A stretch of DNA of 64,000 nt from assembly GCF_001625305.1 (NCBI RefSeq), contig NW_017803987.1, positions 2,003,803 through 2,067,802 of the forward strand, read 5' to 3'. Position numbers and translations under genes: made by a program. Positions 45,600 through 57,621 of the stretch are shown in pieces; positions within the stretch are counted from its first letter, which is position 1, and each line of letters begins with the position of its first letter. The stretch comes from Branchiostoma belcheri. Lineage: Eukaryota > Chordata > Leptocardii > Amphioxiformes > Branchiostomatidae. The notes under the pieces are model-generated. The model made no database searches, was not told the DNA's origin, and saw nothing but the letters and a program-made list of their open reading frames with translations.

Positions 45600-46647
45600 G
45601 TACATATACGGCGTAGTTTAGGCCATACTTATTTGAGCGTACAGAAATAAAGTTATGAAAATTCGCATTCTGAAAGTGGTCAGGAGGGTTGAAGAAATGA
45701 CGGAAAAAATACACAACTTTGTTTGTTTGTTTATCAAGATCTCCATTAGTATGGTTAATTCCATACTATTGTTCCTGGAGTCCAGCAACATAAAATAGAA
45801 TAACAAATAATAATAACATAATAAAAATGATAAAAATAATTACTCTAACAATAATGATAATACATAAAACATACAAAATACAAACTTATGCTGAAATCAT
45901 GACAAAATTGAAACAAAACTAGCATAGAGAAATAAAAGTGCATTAGTTATTGGAAGCCGATGCTGCATCCACATCAGAACGCACCAATCTCCTCATCTCA
46001 ACCGGGACGGGGGTGGATACAGACTTCCAATAACCTTTGACTCTTTGCTGACGTCACACGGACATATAGTCACGTGTTAAAGTCACGTGTCCTGGGCAAT
46101 AGGGACAGAAATAAGAGAACTACTAGATTCAGTTGAAAATTCTGGTGAGTCCAAATTTTTCATTGGAAACAAGATAAATTGTCCATAAAATGTCTTGCCG
46201 TTAGAATGAAACTCCCAGGACACATTTCGGAGCATACATTAGTACTGTAGCACCTTTAATTGCAGTTCTATAACAAATTGGGTACTAGTAACAATCGTTT
46301 ATTTTTTTATTAATTAATCTTAATAATCAGCCTAAAACTAATTGGTTTAATCTATCTTTGATACGAGTAAAATCGTGATTTTTCTGCAATATTTCATAGA
46401 CCATTAAAGGGATTTGATCTAATGTCCTACATAAACAGTAACGGCCACTTTCGTTAAAAGTTTGTTTTTAATCCTCGAACCACTTAACGAAGCCGATAAA
46501 AACAGACGCTTTTCCCTGTGGAAGTTTTTGTTGTTGGACGATAAGGAATTATTTTTACTCATAGGCTCTGAGGAGGGGTTGTGTCAAATTCGGGCCTTAG
46601 ATAAAATCATTATGTTTTCCGTGACCTAACGGAAGGAACATTTTTGT
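45600..46647. other. intergenic AT-rich sequence
   Basis: No gene or repeat family recognised. Confidence 0.35.
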
Positions 46648-46687
46648 CCCCCTCTCCCTCCCTCTCTCTCTATCTCTCTGTGTCTCC

Positions 46688-46722
<35 letters not shown>

Positions 46723-46979
46723 CTCTGTGTCTGTCTCTCTCTGTCTCTGTGTCTCTCCTTTTCTGTCTCTCCTTTCCTCTCTCTCTCCCTGGCTCTCTCT
46801 ATCTCTCTCTCTCCCTGGCTCTCTCTATCTGTTTCTCTCTGTCTCTCCATTCCTCATTTCCTCTCCCTCCATGTCTATCTCCGTGTCTCTTTCTTCTTCT
46901 CGTTCTTTCCCTCTCTCCCTGTCGCTCTCTCTCCCTGTCTCTCTATCTGTCTCCCCCTCTCTCCCTGTCTCTCTCTCTG
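46648..46979. repeat. CT-rich microsatellite / polypyrimidine tract
   Basis: About 330 bases of imperfect (CT)n with tgtctctc and ccctctct variants. The long leucine/serine-rich and arginine/glutamate-rich ORFs over it are artefacts of the repeat. Confidence 0.95.
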
Positions 46980-47389
46980 AGTCACCTTCAGGCTTGACCT
47001 TCCTGTCAATCTGTCACCAACTATCCACCCACCTCCCCTCGCAACCGTCTCTGCTGAAGACAAGCAAACAAACATACATACAGACAAACCCACCCCATAC
47101 AATACCTTCGTACCCTATGGTAAAAAATAAACTTTCATTACGAAACCACACGGAAGTTTTGAAGCTGCCCCCCTGTCAGTACCGTTTCTCGGCTCGTTAA
47201 ATCGCGCCGTCGCAAATTGATAGAACAAGAGGCTTCAGCTGACGGTCACTTCACTCGGTAAAACTTAAGTGGAGTCCATTTTCCTTCCCATACTGCACCT
47301 ATTAAATCACTTACTGGCGGCGAGGGGTTTTTAGGTCAGTTTGTCAGGCACCAAGGCAGTGTGTGCTGCTGGTTTGAGCCCCTGTCACC
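46980..47389. other. intergenic sequence
   Basis: No gene or repeat family recognised. Confidence 0.35.
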
Positions 47390-47545
47390 GTGACATAGCT
47401 GTGTTAAGATGTTGAAATTGTTGTCAATGTATTTATGTTTTGTAAATGTGTGTCATGTGTGTCTTGAAGGACCACAGGAAGAATAGCTGCAATAGTTTTA
47501 GTAAGCTAAGTGTGGATCCCAATAAAGTTAAGTCAAGTATGGCCA
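47390..47545 (+). mobile_element. possible LINE 3'-UTR remnant
   Basis: The stretch ccacaggaagaatagctgc...gtggatcccaataaag resembles 3' ends of CR1-like LINEs and sits directly before a (CA)n run. There is no coding part left. Confidence 0.3.
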
Positions 47546-47549
47546 TCCT

Positions 47550-47551
<2 letters not shown>

Positions 47552-47609
<58 letters not shown>
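47552..47609. repeat. (CA)29 microsatellite
   Basis: Uninterrupted CA dinucleotides. Confidence 0.98.
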
Positions 47610-47611
<2 letters not shown>

Positions 47612-47764
47612 TAAATGGTTAGGAGTAGGCCGCGATCAAGGTCGACTCATTGTGGTAGACTGGTTCAGCTGCGCCAGTCGAATGTTTCAAGATATTTTAA
47701 AACATTCAGAAATGTTCGGGGTCACATTTGACTCAAATTCGACTCGATTCCATTCCTTTAAAAG

Positions 47765-47972
47765 TTTTTCCAACTTATTTTCATGTCGCCACCAACACAG
47801 ACAAACGCACGAACAACAGACGTCGACATAATAATTTTCGCATGAGTAAAGTGAGGAAATTCGTGTAAAGTGCCTTTCCCAAAGGCATGCATAGGTGGCA
47901 TAGCAGGGTTCGAACTCGTGACCTCTTGGTTCCGAGCCTATAGCTAACACTACTGTTACGCCACACGACCCC
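47765..47972 (-). mobile_element. tRNA-derived SINE (family S)
   Basis: The minus strand begins tggggtcgtgtggcgtaacag, with A box TGGCGTAACAG and a B-box variant AGTTCGAACCC. It continues through gcctttgggaaaggcacttt and cctcacttt to the ttggtggcg...gaaaataagttgg 3' block shared with the copies at 55882 and 56690. Confidence 0.82.
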
Positions 47973-48272
47973 ACAAAAAGAGTTAAAACGGAAGAATCAG
48001 CTCAGCGTCCCGTGGGCGGACCAACTGTCGATTTCCCTGCTATCTGGAACAAAAACGAGCCACCAGAGCGTTCTGTAATCTCCCTAAGATTAGCGAGGAT
48101 ATGTAGATTAATCCTATAATCCGATGTGGGCCGACTATGATGTGATTCATACCGCGGAGATGGATGATTATTGAGTTACCCCGGAAAAACTTTCACCATT
48201 ACGCCGTGCGGAAAAGTCGTTTGACTACCAAAGTTTGTGCCGTATTTGTCTCCAAAGTTTCTGTTGTATCTA

Positions 48273-48329
48273 GACTATCCAGAACCGTGCCTTAGAACGG
48301 TGCTGGATAAAGCACGGTTCTGGATAGTC
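48273..48329. repeat. 18-bp perfect inverted repeat plus direct copy
   Basis: gactatccagaaccgtgc (48273-48290) pairs with 48312-48329, and the loop holds the related aacggtgctggat. A third, direct copy (atccagaaccgtgcc) follows at about 48387-48401. Confidence 0.75.
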
Positions 48330-48743
48330 CAGGTGAATCCAAAACGGTACCTGGTGAAAGTCTACTGTCTTGGATACGCGGATACAATCCAGAACCGTGC
48401 CTGATCCTAACCCTAACCCATTCAGGCATAGGACTGGATAGGCACCTTTCTAGATACAATACTAGTATATAATAGAAACTAAGGAACAATAAATGTGTGT
48501 TTATCGGGAAAGAGTAGGTTGATAACAAGTGGGTGGGGAGAAGATAGATTGCCAGGCAGAATGACAAAGGGTCAGACACAGGAAACGGGGTGAACCTGAA
48601 GGTCGTAGAATCTGGCCGGCAGCTAGCAGGAATTAAAGGTGAACTTAAGGGGAAATTTAAGAAGCCGAAGACTGCATGACCGACCCTTCAACCCGGCACA
48701 CTTTCTGTCTTAGTTCCGTTAACTTTGAAGTGCGTCATACAAC

Positions 48744-48968
48744 TAGCCTCTACCAGGCTTCGGGAGGCGGCTGGAAAGAGTAGAAATTATCCAACTAGAC
48801 AGAAATAAGATGCATGGGGAGTTATTCCGCCAAAGAGTACATTTTGCCGCACCCGAACTGTACTTTCTAGCGAACCAACCCTCCTGGCATGTTATCTCTC
48901 TCTAAATATAAAGCTATTTGGCCAATTTCTCCTCTTTCCAGCCGCCTCCCGAACCCTGGTAGAGGCTA
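48744..48968. mobile_element. MITE, 225 bp, 37-bp TIRs, 9-bp TSD (MULE-like)
   Basis: The TIRs start tagcctctaccagg and match over 37 bases with one mismatch. The exact 9-bp duplication tcatacaac lies at 48735-48743 and 48969-48977. A 9-bp TSD with long TIRs suggests the Mutator superfamily. No ORF. The near-identical arms suggest fairly recent activity. Confidence 0.88.
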
Positions 48969-48977
48969 TCATACAAC

Positions 48978-49989
48978 CTCCTTGGTGGTTCAAACAAAAC
49001 CCAAAATACCTCCGGAAATCTAAAAAAAATCCGATTTCTTGTATAGATATTGATGCTTGAACATATCTACAATCGTACTAATAATTTTCCATGGGTGATG
49101 GATCTATATTCCAGCCGGGTCCACCAGGGCGCATTGCGGGAGTAACTGATGGTGAGGCCGGTGATATCCGGGTCAGAGCGCGCGAGACTCACGCCGTTTT
49201 TCTCCGGGAATTTCCCCTGTCGAGTATTTAACGCGCAGTAGATGACCACATCAGACCACTCCCGGGTCCCAACACGAGACGTTATTTATGTTGGTACACT
49301 AATTATTTGCCCTTTATTAAAGCCAGTCGCGAGGGAACTCAACTCACGCCAGAAGGCCAAAATTGGGCCTAAGCACAAAGCCTGTTAGAAACAAGGGCCC
49401 AGAGGAAGCCTGGATTCATCAATTATAACCTGGAGGCAATGCTGACAAGTCTGATTGGTTTTTCGGTGGGTAAGAGAAGGAGATTAGGTACCAGGGATGT
49501 AGGGATGGAATAAGGACACTAAAATAGGTCAGATGAGTTCGTTTTGTTTGAAAAAAAAGTAACAAGAATTCGGAGATTTCAGACTAATATATGGAAGCAT
49601 TTGGGGTTTTAATGAATTTATTAGAACAACCTAGAATATGTTTGTATGAAGTACTTTTGTCGATACTACTGTACAGGGTTGTTCATTCAATCCATGGCCT
49701 CCTGAATTCCCCCATGTCGACCCCTGATTCCTGCTGGCTCCCTGCCAGTTTCTGGAACTTTTAACATTGACCGCATTTCCTGTGCCTGATCTTTCGATCT
49801 GTTAGTCTGCCTGCCAATCTTTCCCCACCCATGTGCTGTCAACCTACTCTGTCCCCCACAAAAAAAAACACGCAAGACAAGACTTTTGTATCCAGAAAAG
49901 AATTTTAAAAACAAAAAACAAACGCGCAACTCTGGAAAGATACGTAGAAACGCCTGAAGACCACAAAAGAACAAGACCAAAACATATCC
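48978..49989. other. intergenic sequence
   Basis: The GC-richer part (49080-49260) is complex and non-coding. No gene recognised. Confidence 0.35.
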
Positions 49990-50160
49990 AAACAAGCCGC
50001 CAGGGGGCCCAAAATCTAATCATTTCTAGGTCTCATCAATGCCTACCCTTCTACCAAATATGAAGACAATCCATTTAAGCCTTCTCGAGTTATCGTGTTT
50101 ACCATCACACAGACACACAGACGAACGCCGATGAAAACATGACCTTCTTGGCGAAAGTAT
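49990..50160 (-). mobile_element. fragment related to the 24341 element
   Basis: The minus strand reads ctttcgccaagaaggtcatg, a tctgtgtgtctgtg tract, cgagaaggcttaaatggattg, atatttggtagaagg and gggccccctgg. This is the same block order as 24350-24550. Confidence 0.55.
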
Positions 50161-51561
50161 AACGATGGACTGCTCATTAAAGGAGTCGTCGTGTGTGGGT
50201 CCGTGCTCAGTACCATTTAAAGTCCCCAGGGCATATCTAATGGCAGGAGAAAGTTTTTCCTGTGTGTTTTGCCGATTGTATTTACGTATGGTGAGGCGTG
50301 GCAAACCGATGGTCACGCGCGCCCATTGTGTGAGAGGGTTGGTCATCTTTACATGTGACTAGTGAAGCGCCATCTGCCAGAATTACCGTTACAAAGGGTC
50401 GAACGGACAGTTACGTTCATTGCCTTCGTCAGAAGAGTATGTATTCGGTTTGGGGTTTTTGCGCTTTTCTTGTCCTAAGTTCTAAAAAATATATGGCAAT
50501 CAAATATAGAAAATAATGGTAATGCAATGTGGAATTGTTTAAAGATTTAGCCAAATGAACCAGGCAAGCGATCATAAAAAAAATTACGTCACATGTTGTC
50601 AAGCTTAGAAAACTTCATGTTCCTTTCCTGACTTACCGTAGATTCTTACCTTTCCCCTTCGGTGACGATGAGCTCCCTGCCCGCCAGACCAACCGTCACG
50701 TCCCGCTTGCGTCTTCTCTATAGCTATCCTCCCGTCTCAGGGACCTATAAGCGCACCGGGGCAGGGATGAAATCCTGGCGGGAAGGGGTCTCTCGCTGCC
50801 CGCCGCCACTTCGCCTTCGATCCGGTCCGCAACAAGCTCTCCTCTACGTGGATATTTCACGTTGATTTAGCTACTACTAGGTACTTGCCTCACTAGTTAA
50901 CCGTTACGGCCTTGGTAACGCCACGTTTGATTTGTTTCACATACGGCGGTGGGTTTACACACAGATGACCGGACAGTCCGCTGCCGATGGACAATTAAAA
51001 CACTGACCGAACACTCTGGTCTAACGAGCGAAAGAATCACATTTCCTGTACAACTCCCTCCCCTTTTAGTCAAATTTAACATAGAATATTATATATTCTT
51101 TATATATTTGTTTTTGTTCTTCAGAGTAGATCTGTACGCAATTTAGCTGTGCAATAGTTGCTAAAATTGAGTCTCTTTTTAACAGGAAGGTAATGAAATG
51201 GACGTTTTATGTTGCTTATTTAGTTTCTTGTATTCCCTACTCGTAGTATGTTTTGTTGGATTCGATTCTTGTGTTTTGCTGGAGGCATGCGCTTCCGGGA
51301 ATCTATTCAGAGGAAGGTCTAGTTTACGTCAGTTTCAAGGAACTCGTTCGGCCCAGTTCCCATGTTGCGTCAGTTCTCAGAATTACTTGCGTCATGGTTT
51401 CTATGTTACTTCCGTAGTTTCCGGGAATTTAGAAGCGGTAGTTCCTGAAATCTTGTGTTAATCCTAAAACTATAATGAGTTTCCAGGAAAGGGTAACAGT
51501 GGTCACTGACGCCAACGTCAAGGTTACTTGTACGTTGTCTAATTATTTTCCAGCCGCATGA
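50161..51561. other. intergenic sequence
   Basis: Contains a CpG-bearing, complex stretch at 50640-50860 and AT-rich DNA otherwise. The ORFs at 50662-50865 and 51198-51461 show no recognisable motif. Confidence 0.35.
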
Positions 51562-51718
51562 GTTGATATTATTGTTATAAACAAATGCTTCTACAGATAC
51601 GTTATTATTTATTCGATTCTTATTATTTCTATGTTTGAATTAAGTTGATATTATTATGGTTATAATCAAATGTTTCTACAGATAGAAATAATCGATTATC
51701 ATTATTATTTCTATGTTC
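51562..51718. repeat. tandem duplication, ~82-bp unit
   Basis: Both units run gttgatattatt, caaatg.ttctacagata, attat.tttctatgtt. Confidence 0.75.
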
Positions 51719-52615
51719 TGCATCATTTTCCGTTACTATTGTATTATTACCTGGATGGTTCAATTTCTGTTTCTTTTATGTGGAAAAATACATTTTAAAA
51801 AATGTTAAAACATTATTTTCCAGGAATATCTACACAGAGGTTACTAAGTGCGTGTGTATTTTCGGCTCTGTTTCAAGAATGTCTTTACAACTAATGATTC
51901 CAGTGATCAGTTTTCCTAGAACTCAGTACGCAGTGCCTCCCTATAAACAAGTGCGTAATGACCTTCAAAAACACAAGAATTATGTTGTCCATAAATAGCT
52001 TGAAACAGAGGACAACAAAATCCAGGTATGGTATCATATATTGTGGTGTTCTCGCATTCAAACAGCATTGTGAGAGAAAATGGTTCGCCATTCTTAAATA
52101 ACAAAAAAGAAATAACAGAAATGTATTTTTTTTCAAATCATCCATGATCAAATCCTCAAGAATATAGGAACCAAAATTTGGTTAAATCCAATGCACACAC
52201 CAGAGCGGAGATTGCCATGTATATGAACAAATTAACCAATAAAAACATTATCATGAAGACCATTCTTATTCAATCCGTCAGGCAGGTGGTATTCAAAATA
52301 CATTGGCGATTGTTTAGCAACAACCGTTACAAGCATGTTGGTAAACATTTTGTTTATCGACATTTGTTGTCTCCATGGACACATAATCCTCAAAATGCAT
52401 GACATTTCATTTGAAAACGTTAATTTCAGATGGAATGACTAAACCATATGATAGGCAGAAAAAAAGAAAATTTGTACACATTTTACATGTCAAAAAAAAA
52501 TTAAAAAAGACAAATATACGGGCATAACTTTACTAATATTAATTCAGTAGTCAACTAACCAAAATTATATCCTACGTAATGAAATATTTTGATCTCGAAG
52601 AAGAATTAAAGACTG
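51719..52615. other. intergenic AT-rich sequence
   Basis: No gene or recognised repeat. Confidence 0.35.
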
Positions 52616-52840
52616 TGTATTTGTGAGCGTCATTTTTAGACTACGCCCTTCTGGTCTCCGGAGAGAGCCCTCGTGCTAATTACCATGCATTTTCTGCTTA
52701 ATGAATAAATTAACCCGCACGAACTTAAGCTAATTAGCCCGGCTGCACCCTTTTAGTGAGATTTCATAGCCGGCTGAGCCCAGAGTGGATTCCGTATTTC
52801 GTTTCGAGGTAAAATTGGCCCGGTACATATACAAAACTAG
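52616..52840. promoter_or_regulatory. candidate conserved non-coding block
   Basis: A complex, balanced-composition stretch packed with homeodomain-type cores (gctaattacc, gcttaatgaataaattaac, agctaattagccc) inside AT-rich DNA, with no ORF or repeat. Enhancer function is inferred only. Confidence 0.3.
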
Positions 52841-53689
52841 GACCACGTATGTTGTAGAATGTACGTAGCATAACTTTAGACATAGTCTCTTATATCATTG
52901 CACATTGTATTTTCTTTTTCATACATGTTGTTTGCATTTGCAATTAGCAATCGGGCATGTATTTGCAATAAATGCTAAATATACCAGCTTGTAGCAGCGG
53001 AAATACGTTACCGAAGAAGTACTACATTTACAATTTTTATTTTTATCTTTATTAAACAACATAAAAGAGTACAAAACACAGTGGTAAAAAACAACTATAC
53101 TATAGGAAATTGTTTATTTTAGTCTCACCACTGATAGTGAAGGACACAAATCAAATAGCAAATAACAAAACAAATAACAAAATAGCGAAAGGGTGTTCCA
53201 AAAAAGATTGAATTTTAATTTGATTGGTGGTATTTTTTAAGAAGAAAACGGAGCATTTTAAAAAGAAATAAAATGAAACAAAAAATAAAAACACTTAATA
53301 GGCAGATGACTGGAAAGCTTGCCCGGGAATGTGGCCGGGAATCAAACTCGTCACTCCCACCCCCTATCTGTAGCAAATTTATAAAATTTAGTTATAAAAT
53401 ACATCTAAATATCAGTATATTCGATACCAAATTTTGTAATGTGATAGTAAATATAAAACATTTTCGTTAACTATAGCTATATATAAATATACTGTAAACA
53501 TAAAACGATCAATATTGTACACACATAAAATAAAAGAAGCTTTGATTTTTAGAAAATATATGCTTTCAATTCTAGTAAATCTTCTATTGTACAAATTTGT
53601 ATATGATGACAATTTCGGTACAATGTCCCCTCCAAATTCATTCCATTTATAAACGAACAAAAAGATAGAAGAACTCATTTTTCCAATAG

Positions 53690-54200
53690 TCCGACCGCGA
53701 GACTTTCTTCTAAATTACCAACCTATCCTTGAAGGAAAACATCAAATTCCTTTATCTACGTCGACACATTGGACCAAAGTTAAAACTTCTCCTTAAAACT
53801 TTCTCTCTCAAAGATTTTCCAAAGATTAGAAGTTCTTAGAAACGGGTCGGGGTTTTTTTTTCTGACCGCAGAAATTCCCACGATTGAGAGGGCAGATAAC
53901 GCTATCGATTAGGAAATAGACCCGAAAATAAGCGTGGTTTTCACCAAATTGATGGATGACTTCTTCTCATTGGTTGTTAATAACACCCACCCCAAATAAA
54001 GTCTGGCAAACGCCTTATCATTGGATCTGGTTTAATTAGATTAAGATGGAAACTTGTGGCTCCGGTGAACCCCAAAGTGGTGCTTGAAGTCGTGTAATAG
54101 GGTCTATCAACCCCCACAATCTTGTACCAGAAACCGTTAGAAGATACCTATCTAGGGGTTAGTTTAAAGGACACCGAATTGAGCATAAAATGGCAGCTTT
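53690..54200. promoter_or_regulatory. candidate conserved non-coding block
   Basis: Long non-repetitive stretch with two close TCF/LEF-like caaagat motifs (53810-53830), ggtttaattagattaag and attggttgttaataa. A diverged repeat (ggac.ccgaatt.ag.....ggcttttaag-like) begins at about 54158 and recurs at about 54324. No coding frame. Confidence 0.25.
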
Positions 54201-54635
54201 TAAGAAAGTTGAGAAACCTTATGATCCCATAAGGAACAACGGCGTCTTGTAAAAGGGCCTTTGTCTTTAGAAGGTCATCGCAAATCTTATAAAAGTAAGT
54301 GTTAAGTGATGCGCATCAAGAGGTCAGTTGTAAGGACGCCGAATTAAGAGTAGAAATTGTGGCTTTTACGACGGTAAAGACATTGTGTGATGATATGACA
54401 TGATATATCAAAGAAGTTCATCTCTTAAGATGTTTTTCCTTAAGGGTTACCGGAAGGTTATTTAGAAGAGCTCATGATATCATTGTCTTTAAGTGCTTTG
54501 GGTGATTCAATTTTTGAGAAATTTTTTTTTAAATTAAAACTTATGTAAACTTTTAAAACCTCATCATGTTTCGTTTTTTGTACCAAATATGATATACTTT
54601 GATTTTGAAAAAAATATGTGATTGTAATTTGCTTC

Positions 54636-54665
54636 CACTTTTCAGCATATGTATGCTGAAAAGTG
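54636..54665. repeat. perfect 30-bp palindrome
   Basis: cacttttcagcata and its complement are separated by tg. Confidence 0.85.
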
Positions 54666-55881
54666 TATTATGATGATTATCCTTGGTTCAACCTATACTT
54701 TTTTCAGAAATGGCCAGAAATTTGGCCTTTTTGTATCCTCCTATGTTATATAATGCATAGTAGGTAGCGTGGCATGGTAGCGCACTCTGTACGAATATAC
54801 AAGTATGATAGCACACCAAACATTGAAATCACAATATTTTATGGTCATTTGAATGTCTAGTCCATAGTCCAATGTATCAACTATGTTTGTAACTATATAG
54901 CTAATGCATTTGGCACAATACATATAATAATCATAATTGTAACGTAGATACACAAAATAAATAAACACTAGACAAGCAATATAATACAATAAAATCATAC
55001 CTGTATTAAATTGAAATACAACCATGGGCTACGACCTAAAATATCATATGATCGTCTCCATACCATACAGTAAAAAGTATAATTATAGTACCACATAATA
55101 CAGTAAAAATGATAATTGTATAATATTGCCGTAGGGCTCTCATCATAAGGTACATGCTTGATGACTGGACCTAATTAGCTTTCATCAAATATGGCACGCA
55201 CTTAGGCTTATTGAATATTGAAAGGGTCTAAGTTCCATTAGATGCATATGTGTGGGTAGTAACCAGGACGTACTAATCTCATTAAAAGGAAAAAGACGCT
55301 AGGTCTGTACAGAAATGAACCAGATTTAAACAAGTGCACGTTTTGTCTATGTGTTAGGAAAGTACCTATAAATACGGCTGCGGTCGGTAGTTGTTATTGT
55401 TGTTTTTTTTGTTAGAACTCGGTCCATTACGATCGTAGTACGATCGAAGTAAGATCGCAAACGAAGCATTTGGGATAGTCTTGCATGTGTCCTTTGGAAT
55501 ACAATTGTTACGGAAAGGCTGGATTAGATCCTTGTCTGTGGTTAGTTCTGTTACAGCCTGTTTGAAAAATGTCACGAATTTGGAATCGCTGTGATTTGTT
55601 ATTTGTGACACTGAAATTTTATTTGTAGACGCGGGTTGGAGTAGATATCTTCGCATTTGGATTGATATCAAGGCATTTTGACACCTTTACAATTGGGATA
55701 CGACTCTATACAATACATATATTGATGTTTCCAAGCCTAAATTTTCTTATAATTTCACATGCACGTACAGTTTATAAAACCGCATTAGGGACACGTTGGA
55801 CACATATTCATGTACAACTTTTTAAAGAATGCCTTCAGTTTGTGATCGTAGCCTATATATGTCTATAACATTTCTTTTTAA
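54666..55881. other. intergenic AT-rich sequence
   Basis: No gene. The 101-codon minus-strand ORF at 55366-55671 has no recognisable domain. Confidence 0.35.
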
Positions 55882-56126
55882 ATTGCAACATTTCGTGACT
55901 AGACATGGTGACGGCACACTCAAGTTATATCAACTTATTTTATGCCACCACCAACACAGAGACCAAATACAAGACAATACTCATTTTCACTTGAGTAAGT
56001 ATAAGGTGAGGAAAGTCGTGTAAAGTGTCTTTCCCAGGGGCACAAGATAGGTGACATATCAGGACTCGAACCCGGGACCTCTTGGTGCCAAGTCGAGCAC
56101 TCTGCCGTTACGCCACATGACCCCGC
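55882..56126 (-). mobile_element. tRNA-derived SINE (family S)
   Basis: Minus-strand head with exact boxes TGGCGTAACGG (A) and GGTTCGAGTCC (B), then cttacacgactttcctcacc and the body. It ends in a gatataacttgagtgtgccg block shared with the copy at 56690. Confidence 0.88.
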
Positions 56127-56689
56127 TATCATTATATATATAGATATGTGACATTATCTAACAAAGTCGCGAATTTTTACAGACCTTTCCCAACGAAAGC
56201 TCACATGAAGTCTGACTTTTCTCTGAAGCACACACGACAAGATACGCGTCACAAATTGGAATTCGCAAACTTTATTTTTCGAAGTTTCAGTAGCAGGCGT
56301 AAGACCCAAGCTCTGCAGCCTGTGTGCCAGCGCGTGTCGGCTTCACGCCACAGCGCCTTTATGGGCGAAGTGAATTAGCACGGCGTCTTGTCGCTGTCCA
56401 AACCGCCTTCCGTTCAATTAAAACGGAAAATGGATGAGGTCCTGCTTCATGTGCATATCATGCATTCAAATTGGGCCATAATAGACCCCACAAGGGACAG
56501 AAAAGATTCGCCTTTTCATTTGGTAACGAACACTGCTATGTTGTTGTGCAAGGGTCCGGAAACATAATGCTCTGTTGTATGTATCTGTTCTGTATCCATT
56601 CATTTATTATTCGTATGTGATTGTCCTGTCAAATATATTTATTTTTCATAATGTATGACTGGCGGCAAAATGTTTTTTTATTCCAAAAT
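56127..56689. other. intergenic sequence between two SINEs
   Basis: No gene recognised. A short GC-rich segment lies at 56280-56420. Confidence 0.35.
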
Positions 56690-56921
56690 TTCATGACTAG
56701 ACATGGAGACGGTACACTCAAGTTATATCAACTTATTCTATACCGCCACCAACACAGAGGACATACAGGACAGGACAACACTCATTCTCACTTGAGTTAA
56801 CTGATGAAAGTCGTGTTAAGTGCCTTTCCCAAGAGCACAAGATCGGTGACATGTCAGGACTCGAACCAGGGACCTCATGGTTCCGAGTCTAGCACGCTGC
56901 CGCTGCGCCACACGACCCAAT
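56690..56921 (-). mobile_element. tRNA-derived SINE (family S)
   Basis: Second full copy about 0.8 kb from 55882 in the same orientation, with boxes TGGCGCAGCGG (A) and GGTTCGAGTCC (B). The 3' blocks match through catgactagacatgg. Confidence 0.88.
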
Positions 56922-56939
56922 ATTCCTGCCTGTATCTGT

Positions 56940-57180
56940 CTGTGCAGGCTTCAGCGCCGGAGCAAAGCTAATTAGAAAGACCCATCCCGCCCTAACAACT
57001 CTTTAAAACAATTAGAACATCCCTGATGAATCCCAGGAGCCAGGGAAGCGGAAGAGAGAGCACTGGCAGCGGAATTAAAAACCACTGGCGAGAGGAGGTG
57101 AAGATAGCTCCCACGTAAAATCGATATGATGCCATTATGTCATTTTGGGACCGGCTAGCTGCACACACCCCCCCCCAAGG
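56940..57180. other. short complex non-coding stretch
   Basis: Mixed-composition DNA with agctaattag and caattag cores and no repeats, ORF or RNA gene recognised. It may be regulatory. Confidence 0.25.
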
Positions 57181-57202
57181 GTCATAAAAAGTTCATAACA
57201 AT

Positions 57203-57293
57203 ATCGATATACTATGTGTCGTCATCGCTGGTGACGTAGAGATTCGAACTCGGGACGTCTTGATTCCGAGCCGAACGCCACTCGACCCCACTG
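57203..57293 (-). mobile_element. decayed family S SINE head
   Basis: ggggtcgagtggcg...gagttcgaatctc on the minus strand is a worn head with part of the tRNA region deleted. It directly abuts the CT tract. Confidence 0.6.
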
Positions 57294-57311
57294 ATTTGAT
57301 GTGGTATGGTA

Positions 57312-57621
57312 GCTCTCTGTCTCTCTCTCTCCCTCTCTCTCCCTCTCTCTCCCTCTCTCTCCCTCTCTCTCTTTCTCTGTCTCCCTCTCCCTCACTCTCT
57401 CCCTCTCTGTCCCTCTCTTTCTTTCTCTCTGTGTCTCTCTCTATCCCTCTCTCTCTCTCTGCCGCTCTCTTTCTCTCTGCCTCTCTCTGTCTCTGTCTCT
57501 CCCTCTCCTCTCTCTCTCTCACTCTCTCTCTCCCTCTCTGTCTCTCTCTCTCCCTCTGTCTCTGTCTCTCCCCTCGCCCCTCTCTCTTTCTCTCTATCTG
57601 TCTCCCCCCCCCCTCTCTCTC
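57312..57621. repeat. CT-rich microsatellite / polypyrimidine tract
   Basis: About 310 bases of imperfect (CT)n ending in a C run. The overlapping arginine/glutamate-rich ORFs are artefacts. Confidence 0.95.

Noticed and set aside
46644-47200. Long Leu/Ser-rich and Arg/Glu-rich ORFs over the CT tract
   Set aside because: They are translations of an imperfect (CT)n microsatellite, open on both strands because the repeat rarely makes stops.
48405-48420. Interstitial telomere repeat (cctaaccctaaccc)
   Set aside because: Only about two units, within chance.
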